DNA of 64,000 nt from the NCBI GenBank assembly GCA_038093975.1, contig JBBPTG010000107.1, forward strand, positions 1 through 64,000, written 5' to 3'. This document shows positions 9,538-20,434 of this stretch, piece by piece. The DNA is from Chalciporus piperatus. Taxonomy: Eukaryota > Basidiomycota > Agaricomycetes > Boletales > Boletaceae. The translations under genes were made by a program, and so were the position numbers. The notes under the pieces were generated by a model, which ran no database searches, was not told the DNA's origin, and worked only from the letters and a program-made list of their open reading frames with translations. Position 1 is the stretch's first letter. Every line of letters starts with the position of its first letter.

Positions 9538-11558
9538 TAGATGAGTAATGATAGGTGGATATCGTCGATGGATTGCGAGCGTGCTAGGGATAAGGGGGTC
9601 AGGGCGGGTGAGGGAGTGGGGTGGTGCTTGGTGGAGCTCGGAATGAATCCATCTAGCGTGGTTTGTGACGGGCTTAGGTCGATTAGCGGGGGCTCGCGAG
9701 GAACGCGGTTGTCTTTGCGCCCCCGGCGGCTGGTAGTGGTCGGGCGTTGTTGATGGATGGGGATAGAGTTGGAGGAGGTAGCTGGCGTAGCTCGGCTGTT
9801 GCCCTCGCGCGAGCCTGCTTTGTGGTTGTTAGGTCCAGATCTGAAGTTCAGAGTGGACTGCTGAAGTGGCGGTTGTTGTAATGGGCGAGACGGCTTTTTG
9901 GGGGCGGGTGTCAGCTCCTTTCTCAGTAGCCGTTTCGGCGGGAGCGACACCTGGGTCCACGTCTCGTGAGTAGGGAAGTATGGCATGAGGTTCTCGGGGT
10001 GCTTAGCGTTAAGTTCGTTACACTTTGCGATGTACGTTGGGCAGTTTTGGTCGTTGCTCGCGTGCCTGTCGTCGCTGCAGCTCGTACAGAAGGTACTTTC
10101 TTGCCCATTGCATTGTTCTGTCTTGTGTAAGTGACCGCACAAGGCGCAGACGTCATGCATGGATTTGCAGTTTCGGGCGATGTGTCCCCAAAGCTGGCAT
10201 TTGGCGCAGCGGATGGGTTCCCGCCGTTCCTTCCAAGGGTGCAATCTTTCCTTTCCAACGAGTAGCCCATCTCTGATAATGGAGTTAGCTGATTCTCTGT
10301 CGTAGAAGGAAAATACTGCATGTGCGACTCGTTGGTTGGGCGAGCGTTTTTCGACAGGTTTGACCCATCGTACGCTGTCTAGAGTGCCATTGCTTAGGTT
10401 GTTTTCCAGTTCGATGTTGTCTAGCCATGCCCTGTTCGTGATATCAGAGCGGATTGGGAGAAAGGGGACTAGAATTTGGTGCAAACGGTCTTTAATAACC
10501 GCCTGGACGTCGAGTAAGGTGACCAGTTTTTCCCGTGTGTCCGCCTCTCGGATCCAGTCAGCTATCGTTGGATCGTTGACTTCTATCATAATGCCTCCTC
10601 CGCGGAGGCGTAGGATCGCCTTGACTTCTGGGTTGGTGGCGAGTCCATAGGGAGGACGGGCAGCATCAAGGGCTTCTTGGATCTTCGTTGCAACATCGTT
10701 GTTTGACATGGAAGTGTCGAAGATAGGTTGGTCACTTGTGGGGTGCAGTAGGATCTGGCGTTCCCTGACTGCGGCTCTGGCGATGGCTGGTGCGACCACG
10801 GGGTTGTGAATGGTGTCAATGTGGGGGTGGGGAGTAGGGGGTGTGTTAGACTTGACTACGCTACTGTATGATGGGCGTGTGGGCTCGTTGTTGTCCGTGT
10901 CGGGGTGCAGTTTTTCCGCGAAGAGAGAGTTGATGCATTCTTGAGCAGAGTTTAGTGATGGGGCGAGTAGCTCTATGGCGTGTTTGACGTCGTCTATGCT
11001 TGAGTATGCTGCGTCTGCTGCTTCTTCGGCTCGCTCCACCTTGGACTCGAGAGTAGGCGTGAGGGTTTCGAACGATTTGGCTAGGTCTAGGCGGGTGCGT
11101 TCTAGGTCATTCACTTTGGAGTCGAGATTGTCGGCCGTGTGGTTTAAATTCGCTACCTGGGAGGCGATGGCGGTAATGACCTGAGCGGCTACCTCTGTGG
11201 CCATCGAGGTTTTGATCTGCTCTACGACTGCGGTCGCGATTTCGGAGTTTGCGTGATCGCGAACGATGTAGGCCACCGCCCTGATTGCCTCAATGACAGG
11301 GCGTGGGACTTTTCCTAGCTGTGATATGTGGACGAGAGTTTCTGCTATGTGGTCAAGCGTAAAGGGATGGCCCACCCGGGAGATTGAACGGTGCTCTAAG
11401 TATTTGATCCCTTGTTCCGAGCTTGTTACTTGGTACTCGTCTGAGTCCAGTGGGTCAGCTGTACTCGGGTTGCCAGTTGAAGGTCTGCTGGTTCTGGGCG
11501 TGGGAACCGTGGGATTGAAGGTTGACGCCCGTGAGTTTCTCCCATTTCCGAGAGCCAT
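9537..11558 (-). CDS. LINE ORF1, gag-like RNA-binding protein
   Basis: 673 aa. A Ser/Thr/Pro-rich N-terminus is followed by a helical, heptad-like region (about 70-215) suited to trimerisation. A middle domain (about 270-430) has an RRM-like alternation of strands and helices. A cysteine cluster at about 465-525 follows, with CAKCQLWGHIARNC as a clear CCHC knuckle and two further C-x2-C units ending in DQNC. The tail is basic and rich in Pro and Ser. Such ORF1 proteins coat the LINE RNA. The start ATG at 11558 gives the longest frame. The TAA stop overlaps the ORF2 start in TAATG. No frameshift or stop was seen. Confidence 0.88.
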   Translation of the reverse strand: MALGNGRNSRASTFNPTVPTPRTSRPSTGNPSTADPLDSDEYQVTSSEQGIKYLEHRSISRVGHPFTLDHIAETLVHISQLGKVPRPVIEAIRAVAYIVRDHANSEIATAVVEQIKTSMATEVAAQVITAIASQVANLNHTADNLDSKVNDLERTRLDLAKSFETLTPTLESKVERAEEAADAAYSSIDDVKHAIELLAPSLNSAQECINSLFAEKLHPDTDNNEPTRPSYSSVVKSNTPPTPHPHIDTIHNPVVAPAIARAAVRERQILLHPTSDQPIFDTSMSNNDVATKIQEALDAARPPYGLATNPEVKAILRLRGGGIMIEVNDPTIADWIREADTREKLVTLLDVQAVIKDRLHQILVPFLPIRSDITNRAWLDNIELENNLSNGTLDSVRWVKPVEKRSPNQRVAHAVFSFYDRESANSIIRDGLLVGKERLHPWKERREPIRCAKCQLWGHIARNCKSMHDVCALCGHLHKTEQCNGQESTFCTSCSDDRHASNDQNCPTYIAKCNELNAKHPENLMPYFPTHETWTQVSLPPKRLLRKELTPAPKKPSRPLQQPPLQQSTLNFRSGPNNHKAGSREGNSRATPATSSNSIPIHQQRPTTTSRRGRKDNRVPREPPLIDLSPSQTTLDGFIPSSTKHHPTPSPALTPLSLARSQSIDDIHLSLLI

Positions 11559-11939
11559 GGGGTTTTCTCGGATGGGGAGAGTGATGGTTTGGTTGTAGTA
11601 GTAGGGGTTGGATATGTGTTCTATGGGTCTACAGATCGTTGTGTACGACGTGTAGTATACTTCAATTCCTCAAATCTTTCGGGGTCCCGGAAGGGGTACC
11701 ACGTGGTAAGAGGGAAAGAAGCTTTTGATCAGTAGATTGATCGCTCACCATTGCATCCACCTTCACCTTCAAGTTTAAATTCGGTGGACTTGACGTACTC
11801 GGCTAGCGTCAACGTGCAAGGGCATGTGCCTCGACACGACGGCAAACCATCAAGATCACCCCGGCCACCCGAACGTCCACCATCGATTTGCCATCAATCA
11901 GACCCGGATCCTCCGAGTCCTAGCACATCCTCGCCCTTA
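11559..11939. promoter_or_regulatory. LINE 5' untranslated region and kinesin upstream region
   Basis: 381 bp between divergent starts: LINE ORF1 (minus, 11558) and the kinesin ATG (plus, 11940). The kinesin frame is open back to about 11751 but starts there with TTG, not ATG, so I did not extend the gene. A short upstream ATG frame begins at 11824. A purine-rich GGGAAAGAAG stretch lies near 11712. The LINE boundary is somewhere in this interval. Confidence 0.5.
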
Positions 11940-14900
11940 ATGGTCTCCAACAAGCCTGCCAACCCTCGCTCTCCCAAGGTTGATGGAAGTGCACGTGATT
12001 GCGACGCGTCCACTTCACCACGCGTTCTGAACAATTTCCCAGGGTTGACGACACCCAACTCTCCCGCACCAGCAACGACGACGACGACGACAACGACAGC
12101 GACCAAGACAAAGCCACCACCATCGCCCACACCCATCAAGAAGAAGACAACCGCAAGCACTAACGCCGTCAACAACGCCAACAACGTCGATCCCCCGCGA
12201 AAACATACAATGTCCACCGCGTCGACGTCCAAATTAGCCCGTCTTAACGTCCCGTTCACCCCGAAACGTCCTCTTTCGGCTACATCCTCGAGCAGTGATT
12301 TGACCACCCCTTCTGTCACTGGCACTGTTAAAAAATACAAGGCATCTATATCAACAGAATCTCGTATCCGATCTGCGAAAGCACCTGTTCATGGGTCTCT
12401 AGCACCTGTTCCAGGGACACCCACGAAATCGGGTGATGGATCACGTCCAAAGACACCCAATACGCCGCGAGGAACGAGTCCTGCACCTAGCTTATTCATG
12501 GCAGGCGATATGTCCATGGACATGAGCAGGGTAGACCCGGAAGAGGCACTCGTCGATTTCCAGACTTTGGAGCCAGGGGATATTTCGGGAGAGATCGATG
12601 AATCACAACTACCTTTGCCAGAGTACGGCAAAGAGGACAAGGTCCTCGTTTCCATTCGGTATGTTTCCCTGGAAACCTTGGCGCCGTCCCATGTTCTTAG
12701 TCTATTCCTATAGAATCCGACCCTCGACGAGCGCCCATGCTTGGGATAATTCCGCTCCACATAGTCTCAAACTTTTACCACAATATGCCAAGACGGCACT
12801 CACCCCTCCTCCGGAATTCCACTTTGACGAGGTCCTAAAAGGGTCCGAGAACAAGCTTATCTACGAAGCGGTTGCTAAAAGTCATGTCTGGGCCGCGATG
12901 GAGGGATACAACGCCGTAATATTTGCATACGGGCAGACTTGTAGTGGAAAGACCTTTACGCTCGTAAGCCCTTCTCAGCTGATTTCTTCCTGTGACTTAC
13001 GGTGGTTATATGCTAGTCTGGAAATGAAGAGCAACCAGGTATAATACCTAGAGCGATGAAAGATGTCTTCAAACATATCCGGAGAACGCCAACGCGCGAA
13101 TACCTTCTTCGTTGTTCATACCTCGAGATATACAACGAAACCATCTACGACCTTCTCTCCCCACCCTCTGTCTCTGCATCACAGCCCGTCCAGATCATTG
13201 GCCAAGGCATCCTTGCACCACTCCGAGAAGAAGTTATCACCAGTCTTAAAGGCGTACGCGAAGTGATGGAACGAGGGGAGAGACATCGAAGGACTGCAAG
13301 TACAGATTGGAACGAGCGGAGTAGTCGAAGTCACAGCGTATTCAGACTCGTCATCGAAAGCAGAGAAAGAGGGGAGGGGAAAGCGGAGTCGAGTGGGAGA
13401 CAAACGCCGGGAATGAGGCCGCCGACGCCTGGAGGAACACGGTTACAGACGATTGGCGGGAGGAGCGTACAGATGTCGGTTTTGGTGAGTGATGGGCGCG
13501 TTTGTGTTTGGTGGTGGGAGTGTTGATTGGATGGTTTTTCAGAGTTTGATTGATCTGGCGGGATCTGAGAAGGCAACGTCTGATAAGGAGAGGACTCGAG
13601 AGGGCAAATATATTAACACCAGGTGCGTCTCTAGTCGGGTCGCTATAGATCTGCGAGCTGACGTGGATCACCAGTCTTCTCACACTCGGAAGCGTCATTG
13701 GCACGCTAGCAGACAATGCCTCCAAGGGAAAAAAGTATATTCGGTCCTCCTGAAACTCGAGTGGAAAACTCACATTTCTTCTCCCAGCGACCACGTTCCC
13801 TACCGTAACTCCAAGCTCACGCGTCTGCTTCAGCCTTCTCTATCTGGGGATGCCCGGATTAGTGTTATCTGCACTATCAACCCAGATGCGAATGCAGTCC
13901 CGGAGAGTACGAGCACGCTACAGTTTGCTTCGCGAATCAAGCGCGTGCAGTTGAGTGCGAAGAAGACAGAAGTGGTTGACACGGATGCACTCATTCAGAG
14001 ATACCGTAAGGAGATTGAGGAGCTCAAGAACAAGTTGGCTGAGCGAGAGGCGGATGCTCCGGAGAGAAATCGACGATTGAGTGCAAGAGAGGTATGTTCA
14101 TCCACGAACCATACCTGGTTGAGAAGAACTGTTGTCTCTGACCCATCCTCTTTGTAGCAATTGGACGAATCCAAAGCGATGAAAGATCTCAATTCGCGCA
14201 TACAGCAATTGACGAAGCTTATTTTGACGAGTCAGACGGTGGATGAGACGAAAGGGGATGAATCCCGTCCAGCGAGTCCCTCCAAGGTCGACTTTGATAT
14301 GTCGCCCTATCAGGTTAGTGCAACGGTCATACGCTCTGGGTTCTCTCTTTTTATCGACCGCTTGCGTATAGCTTCAACAAGAGCTTCTAGCAGCACGCCG
14401 CCAGTTGGACTCTCAATCAAACCAGATTCTCTCTCTCGAAGCAGCCCTTCTCGCACGCCCCGAACTCCCACCCGACGCGCCCGAAAGCGAAAAAGCCAAG
14501 CTCATCGCCGATCAACAAAAAACGATCCGCGAACTGGAAATCGTCGTTCGTGGCTACGAAGACAACCTCGGTGAACCCCTCCGCCAAGTCCGGGAAGACG
14601 TCGAAAAAGAATGGGAGGAACGTCTTGCGGAAGCAGTCAAACGACGAGAAGAAAAGGAGGTCTGGGCGGCGGAGTTGGTGAAACAGTTGGACAAGGAGAA
14701 GAAGGTGAGGGTAAAGTTGGAAGAGGAGAGGAGGGCGTTGGCGGCGTTTGTGAGCAAGTTTGATGCGTTGGGGATGGGTTCTGGGAGTCGGTTTTCCGTT
14801 TCTTCTGGGCCTGCCTCTTCGACGTCGTCGGGGTCATCGGGGTCATCGGGAGCGTTCTTGTCAGGACGACCGAAATCCTTTGTGAGCAGACTTGGGGGAG

Positions 14901-15157
14901 GTCTCAGCGTCCTCCCTGAGGAAACGGAGAGTCCTATTCGAATGGATGTCAAGAATCAACCGAGTTTGATGGATCAGATGCCGGAGGATGATTGGAGTTT
15001 GATGGAGGATGTGAGTTTTGAGATGGAGAGTGGGAATGGGAACGGGAGTGGGAGTGGGAGTGGGAGTGGCAAGGGACGGTGGGGGATCGGGGGTTTGAAG
15101 AGGGCGGAGAGTCCGTTGAAGGAGGTCCTTGCTGGCAAGGAGAATCTTCCTGTGTAG
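11940..15157 (+). CDS. Kinesin motor protein, kinesin-7 (Kip2/Tea2/CENP-E) like
   Basis: Microtubule plus-end motor. Eight exons join in frame: 11940-12658, 12714-12963, 13017-13484, 13543-13622, 13675-13734, 13788-14091, 14158-14313, 14372-15157, giving 940 aa. A basic Ser/Thr/Pro-rich extension of about 220 residues precedes the motor domain. The motor has P-loop GQTCSGKT at about 312-319, switch I NERSSRSHS, switch II DLAGSE at about 483 and the HVPYRNSKL element near 528. A Pro/Gly/Arg-rich insert separates switch I from switch II. Behind the motor are coiled coils (about 545-770) and a Ser- and Gly-rich tail with GS repeats. A long N-terminal extension is typical of Kip2/Tea2. Subfamily is inferred from architecture; motor identity is firm. 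The LINE lies divergently upstream. Confidence 0.9.
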
Positions 15158-15403
15158 GATTGGGAGAGGGGTGCGATGTGGGGTATATAGGTTGTGATCG
15201 ATGGAGGGAGGGGATTATGCTGCAAGTGTCGTTTTCTTAAATTCTCCATTCTCTCATGCATGTTGTCTACATTTCTGTTATCATTTCTCCTCCGTACATA
15301 GTACAGTAGTCGTGGATTATTCCTCGCGAATGCTGTTAGCGCTGGGCTTCGGTGAGCGCTTGCCTGGTACTCCACTCATCTGAATCCCGGTAGTCCCGGG
15401 CCG

Positions 15404-15800
15404 TTTCATCCGAACGACTAGCCTCGTTGGGGTACTTGCCGTCCTCCTTCGACTTTTCGTCATGCCATACTTATACCCTCCGCAGCTTCGACTACGCCAA
15501 AAAACGTACAATGATTGCATGATGTTGTGGCCCATCGCGTTTGGTGGTCTTCCCGTACTCAACGCCATCGCTATCAGCTCCTCGACGGCACGGGAGCACA
15601 TGCATCACCAGTGATATGGATCGGTCTCGGGACCGACATCCTCGCACTGTTCAGAGCAGCCGTGATAGCATACAGCAGCATACAGCCTGAGTATGCTTCT
15701 AACCAAACGGCATTCACCCACCCCCGGGCCGTCTGCTCTGGGACAGAGCAACGTTGCAACGGTATCATGGGGTATCATCGTACAGTTTGCGCTGAAGGCA
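15404..15800 (+). pseudogene. MFS transporter remnant (last exon only)
   Basis: About 400 bp closely match the last exon of the transporter at 19910-20434 (shared runs such as GTACTTGCCGTCCTCCTTCG and TGATATGGATCGGTCTCGGG). Small insertions, such as a duplicated CATACAGCAG near 15670 and an extra GGTATCATGG near 15765, and point changes destroy the frame. No other exon is present. It lies between the kinesin stop and the phosphoesterase, about 4.5 kb from its closest relative, and is not functional. Confidence 0.85.
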
Positions 15801-15857
15801 CAGGCACATTCCAATTTTACCAACAGAATATCAACTCATATCAACGAGTGTTCCTTG

Positions 15858-15990
15858 TGAAACTACCGGGACCGCCCAGGCTCGAATTGCAGTTATTTTA
15901 GGTGCCAACTGTCACTACTGCGTCATCATCGGATGACAAGTATCGACAGGTACGACAGGTATCGACTGCAAGTTGCACGTTCCATGGTCG
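15858..15990 (+). repeat. Dispersed repeat, copy 1
   Basis: Similar to 34703-34840 in direct orientation. Shared landmarks are GAAACTACCGGG, ATTTTAGG followed by GCCAACTGTCAC, CTGCGTCATCA and ACGTTCCATGGTCGCCA. It abuts the upstream end of the phosphoesterase duplication. No coding function is visible. Confidence 0.7.
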
Positions 15991-16164
15991 CCATCGCCAA
16001 GTCACCCTTTGACATTGACAGATTCAGAAGGTACAGTCGCCGGCTAACAGACATCTGTTTAGATGTCGAGCCCGCGAAACAAGACAGACAAACTATTGGG
16101 TATTCACAGTGAACGTTTGACCCAGCGTGCGTGGTGCGCTTTCTCTTGGGATGTCCAGGCCACG

Positions 16165-16172
16165 TATAAAAG
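16165..16172 (+). promoter_or_regulatory. TATA box of phosphoesterase copy 1
   Basis: TATAAAAG lies 57 bp before the ATG at 16222 and is conserved in copy 2 at the same distance. A strong TATA box with a short leader suits a highly or inducibly expressed secreted enzyme. Confidence 0.75.
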
Positions 16173-16221
16173 CTGGGGGCGAGAAGCCAAAGCTCTCCAG
16201 CCAACACTCAGATTCTGAACA

Positions 16222-17959
16222 ATGCTCGGTGCTCTTACCACCCTCGCTTTGGCCGCCAGCACTATTGCGGCACCTGCCAATGATCATGGACATGGACATG
16301 GACATGGTGGATCTAACTGGCAGGATCGCATCAAGAACATCGTCGTGCTCATGCAGGAAAACAGGTGAGCTACCTTCGAGAACGTGATGCACTGCCATTA
16401 AGCGCAATTCTCTTCAGGTCGTTCGACACCATGTTCGGTGATCTCTCTTACCGCAAGGACATCGACAACCTCCGTAACTTGAAGGGCAAGTACTGCAACC
16501 CTGTAGGTTTCATTATTCTATATGCCGCGTACCATGCTGAGTGTTCTGCTAGGCAAACATCAGCGCGACCACGACCACTCAGGTTTGCGCTGCGCCCATC
16601 GCAAACAACGTCTCCCCCGACGACCCCAACCACGGGCTCTCCGGTGTCACCTACGAGGTGTTCAACCAGTACCACCCCGACGAAACTGGAAACCCCGAGA
16701 AGGTCCAGAAGATGGAGAACATGCTTGGCTTCGTCGTCACGCAAGAAGTGACCTACAAGGATTACAACGTGACCCGTGCTTCGGAATCCATCAACTACTA
16801 CTCCGAGGAGTTGATTCCTGTCATGCGTACCCTCGCCGAGAACTACGTCTTGTTCGACAAATGGCACGCCGATGTTCCTGGCCCCACCAACCCTAACCGG
16901 TATGTCCACCAGCTCACTCTGTATGACTATATTTTCTTATTCGGTGGCTCGATATAGTGCCTACTTCACCTCGGGTACTTCCCATGGCCACGGAAAGAAC
17001 GACGCTTCGTTCGGTGTCTTCGGTCTTCCTCAGCGTTCTATCTTCCAGCAGCTCGACGAGAACAACGTCACCTGGATCAACTACTACAACTCCAGCTTCA
17101 ACCCCGACGCTGACTTCTACACCTGGACCAACACCTCTGGAAGGTCGAAGACTAACGTCTTGCCAGTTTCCAAGTTCTACGCTGATGCCAAGGCCGGAAC
17201 CCTCCCTCAGTTCGCCTACATCAACCCCGAGGTATGACAATTCCCCCCGTTTTATCCTTGGAATATCGCTGATAGGTTTGTAAAGTGCTGCAGCTATGAC
17301 TCGATGCACCCCCCTAGCCCGATCAACATGGGTGAGGCCTGGGTCAAGGGTATTTACGACGCTGTCCGCAACTCCCCCCAGTGGAACGAGACCCTTTTCA
17401 TCTTCACCTTTGACGAGCATGGTGTACGTGAATCCTCTATCCATGAAGTTCAGAGGCTCAAATCTGACACAGGGATTCGCTGACCACGTTGCTCCCCTGG
17501 TCGGTGTCCCCCCTGGTGACAACCTGACCTACACCGAGGTTGCATCGGACGGCAAGAACTACACCTTCAACTTCGACCGTCTTGGTATTCGGTGCGTGAT
17601 GCTTTCCCTGCCTATTCATTTCTCGAGGTTCTGACCCCTTGGCCATACATTCAGTGTCCCAACTATCCTCATCTCCCCTTGGCTTGAAAAGGGTGCGCTC
17701 GAGTCCCAGCCTCAAGAAGACAACGGCAAGTACTACAGTCACTCCTCTCTTCCGGCTTTCATCAGCAAGGTAAATCGTTTTCATACCGAGTTCAACACGA
17801 TGATGCTGACGCACCCGGGCCACCTCGCAGCTCTGGAACCTTGACGACGGCACCCCTCTCACTCCCCGTGTTGCCAGCGCTGCCACCTTCGAGCACCTTT
17901 TCACTGACAAGTTCCGTGGTGACGCTCTCCCTGAGGCCCCCAAGCCTTACGGCTACTGA
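16222..17959 (+). CDS. Secreted phosphoesterase (PF04185-type acid phosphatase / phospholipase C family), copy 1
   Basis: 449 aa from eight exons: 16222-16364, 16418-16502, 16553-16899, 16958-17231, 17286-17423, 17473-17591, 17655-17769, 17831-17959; all joins keep frame. A signal peptide (about 1-17, ending before APAND) is followed by a His-Gly repeat DHGHGHGHGG. The catalytic phosphoesterase domain follows: IVVLMQENRSFDTMFG with the metal-binding Glu-Asn, the INPECCSYDSMHP segment and TFDEHGGFADHV near the C-terminal half. The family hydrolyses phosphomonoesters or phospholipids outside the cell; the substrate cannot be told here. Several Asn-x-Ser/Thr sites suggest glycosylation. It has a near-identical inverted paralogue at 32183-33920 with the same 1738-bp span. 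Confidence 0.92.
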
Positions 17960-18130
17960 GGTGTTTGAACGGAGTCCAGCAGGTTATCGTGGACGTCCTT
18001 CCCTTTGAAAAAATAGAGTCAATTGTTCTAGACAGCAGTGTTCTATCTTTTGTAGAATAAAAATGTCTTTTAGACTTCGAATTCCAGGTCGGACTCTATA
18101 AGGCAGACCGTTTCGACAGTCGACAGTTCC

Positions 18131-18444
18131 GTCCTGGAAAGTACATTCAACTCGATGTTTATCTATTTGATGAGTCGACGCTGAGTGTGACTAACATTCA
18201 AGTTGCTTAGTACTACAGGCTCCACGGTTTGCGAAATTGTCACACTGCCAGCAGCAAATATTGAAGACAGTTGGCTCAGAGTCCATCGGAAATCCATGTG
18301 GTGAGTTGACGACTCAGGCTAGTCCTGGTTAGATTCAGCAGTTTACAAAAGGCTGAATCCCCATCTGATAGAGTCATTCAGCCTCTAGGAATTTACCTAC
18401 AGATTTGACTCAGGTATTTCAATCTTGTCTTTCTCCAACGACGC
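18131..18444. other. Intergenic, phosphoesterase to MFS transporter A
   Basis: No coding sequence seen. Homology to the second phosphoesterase locus ends near 18130. The rest is presumably the upstream region of the transporter at 18445. Confidence 0.5.
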
Positions 18445-20434
18445 ATGTTGTCTGCGTTTTCTTTGTCCGTGACGTTTCTGTTCTCATTCCATGACGATCA
18501 TCATGATCATTCTCAGATCATTCTCGACCGGGGAGTTACACTCCAGGTAGACGAATCGACGCGACTTCTCCCAGACGACGAAGCCGACCCCACTGCCCCG
18601 GGTAACGCCAACCACACCAAGAACCCCGTCCCCACACCGCTTCCCAAAGCCCAACTCGGCGCCCTCATCGCAGTCCGTATCGCAGATCCTGTCGCGTACA
18701 ATCAGATATTCCCGTATATCAATCAGTTACTTGCTGATTTGAAGGTTGCGAAGCCGGAGGAGGTCGGGGTGTATAGCGGGTTGATTGTGAGTTCCTGTCT
18801 TTGATTCTCGGATCCTCGGGCTCTTCTTCGAGGGGTGTCGGGCTTCGGGCTGACGGTGGTTATTATTCAATGGGGGATGTAGGAGAGTGCATATTCGTTG
18901 GCGCAGGTGTTTTCGGTTTATCAATGGGGTCGGATGTCAGGTGCGTTGGGATGCCAGCGTGGTCGACTGTTGTCCCTGGGCCATTCAATGTCGCGCATCT
19001 GTGTCTGACGACAGCCGATGATTCGATAAAGATATCGTCGGGAGACGTCCGGTTGTGGTGGTAGGTCTCGTCGGTGTCGCTGCGACGACCGTTGCGTTTG
19101 GGTTGTCGACGTCCTTGGTTGGGATCGTTGCGTTTAGGTTCCTTGGTTTGTCTCGCCTTCCGAGTCGTAGTTGTGGTCCATGCGGCTAAGGGCGGGTTTA
19201 GGTGGATTCCTTGCGGGGAACACTGCAGTCATTCATTCGGTCCTGGCGGAGATCACAGACGAGACGAATCAAGATCTTGCAGTACCGATATACAGTCTTT
19301 CGTGGCCCGTAGGTACCGTCATCGGGTGAGACATGTGCCACTTTCATCCTGACGGGTGTTCTCGAGCGGCGGGCTAAATAGCAGTGCAGACCGCTTATTG
19401 GGGGGACGCTCGGAAATGCTGCAGTAAGGACCCAGAGTATTTCGGATGGGGGCCTTTCGTGGAACATCCGTATCTGCCTGCTTGTATTGCCAGCGCTGCA
19501 TATGCATTGGCGGGTGCGGCTTTTGGGTTTGCGCTCATAGAAGAGGTTTGTAACACGTTTGAGGTGACAAGGTACTGACTGGTTCTGCTTGCAGACACTT
19601 CCGAGTAAACGCAAGAGAGCGACAGGAACACATTCTTCTAGCGTGCAAGCTTCGGCATCAGCGGAAGACACGAGCCAGACCCAGGCTGGACCTGCAAACC
19701 TGAGCGTCAGGGAACTTATGTCGGTACCTGCGATAAGGGCGTTGGCGATATCTGGACTTGCGTTGAGCTCGCTGAGCCTTGCGTTCGATGTCGTCGTCAC
19801 TCTATTCTGTTATTCTGCTGTTGAGTCTGGGGGCCTGGGACTCGAGGTGAGCCGCCGCGATGTTCCTGGTCGACTACGTCTCATACGCATTTATGCGAAC
19901 GACTACTAGCCCTCGACGATCGGTAACTTCCTCGCTTTCGCTGGGGTACTTGCCGTCCTCCTTCGACTTTGCGTCATGCCATATATCCTCCGCAGCTTCG
20001 ACTACGCCAAAACATACAATGCTTGCATGATGTTGTGGCCCATCGCGTTTGGTGGTCTTCCCGTACTCAACGCTATCGCCCGCTATCAGCTCTTCGGCCC
20101 GGGAACGGAGGCGCATACATCAGCAGTGATATGGATCGGTCTCGGGACCGTCCTCGCACTGTCCAAAGCAGCCGTGATAGCATACAGCCTGAGTATGCTT
20201 CTAATTAAGCGGCATTCGCCTACCCCGTCTTCTCTGGGACAGAACAACGGTATCGTACAGTTCGCGATGAGTATCGGAAGGGCGGTGGGGCCTGTGTTGG
20301 TCAGTACGTTGTTTACGGTGTGTAATGGGTCAGAGTGGGTGAGGAGGTATGGGTTGTCATGGACTTGGGCTGGGGTGATGGTGTGTCTTTCGTTGGCAGG
20401 AGCAAGAGTGACGAAAGGGATAGCGAGTCAATGA
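18445..20434 (+). pseudogene. MFS transporter A, one-base frameshift in exon 5
   Basis: Seven exons align with copies B and C: 18445-18786, 18883-18940, 19032-19145, 19202-19325, 19390-19545, 19595-19846, 19910-20434. Sizes of the internal exons (58, 114, 124 nt) equal those of B and C, but exon 5 has 156 nt instead of 157. One base is missing around 19424-19431, after the NAA codons, and the frame reaches TAG near 19540 just before the exon border. All other exons are open with good splice sites. Unless a sequencing error is responsible, the protein stops after transmembrane segment 5 or 6. MFS motif A appears as IVGRRPVVV. The start at 18445 is uncertain: the N-terminus is unusually long and His-rich. 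Confidence 0.8.

Larger units (their letters stand above)
1..11690 (-). mobile_element. LINE (non-LTR retrotransposon), interrupted by a chromovirus
   Basis: A two-ORF LINE runs leftwards. ORF1 (11558-9537) carries CCHC zinc knuckles. ORF2 starts at 9537 with an apurinic-type endonuclease, is interrupted at 8037/1432 by the gypsy element, and resumes at 1436 with the reverse transcriptase, running off the left edge. The right limit is not precise: ORF1 starts at 11558 and I see no clear 5' boundary, so about 11690 is a guess. The 3' end, poly-A tail, any RNase H domain and the LINE's own target duplication lie outside the window. Gag plus endonuclease plus RT fits the Tad1-type LINEs common in fungi, but the clade is inferred from architecture only. 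No stop codon was seen in either ORF apart from the insertion, so the element was recently active. Confidence 0.88.
15990..18130 (+). repeat. Inverted segmental duplication, arm 1
   Basis: About 2.1 kb carrying the phosphoesterase gene with upstream and downstream flanks. The other arm is 32010-34135 on the minus strand. Homology is clear in exons and introns, in the promoter and in about 170 bp after the stop. Outside these limits the two loci differ. The arms are separated by about 14 kb holding the MFS array and gene-poor DNA. Confidence 0.85.

Noticed and set aside
11751..11939. Upstream extension of the kinesin frame
   Set aside because: The open frame begins with TTG and has no in-frame ATG before 11940; nuclear fungal genes rarely start at TTG.
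12075..12110. ACG/ACA trinucleotide run
   Set aside because: Codes a threonine run in the disordered kinesin N-terminus; ordinary low complexity.
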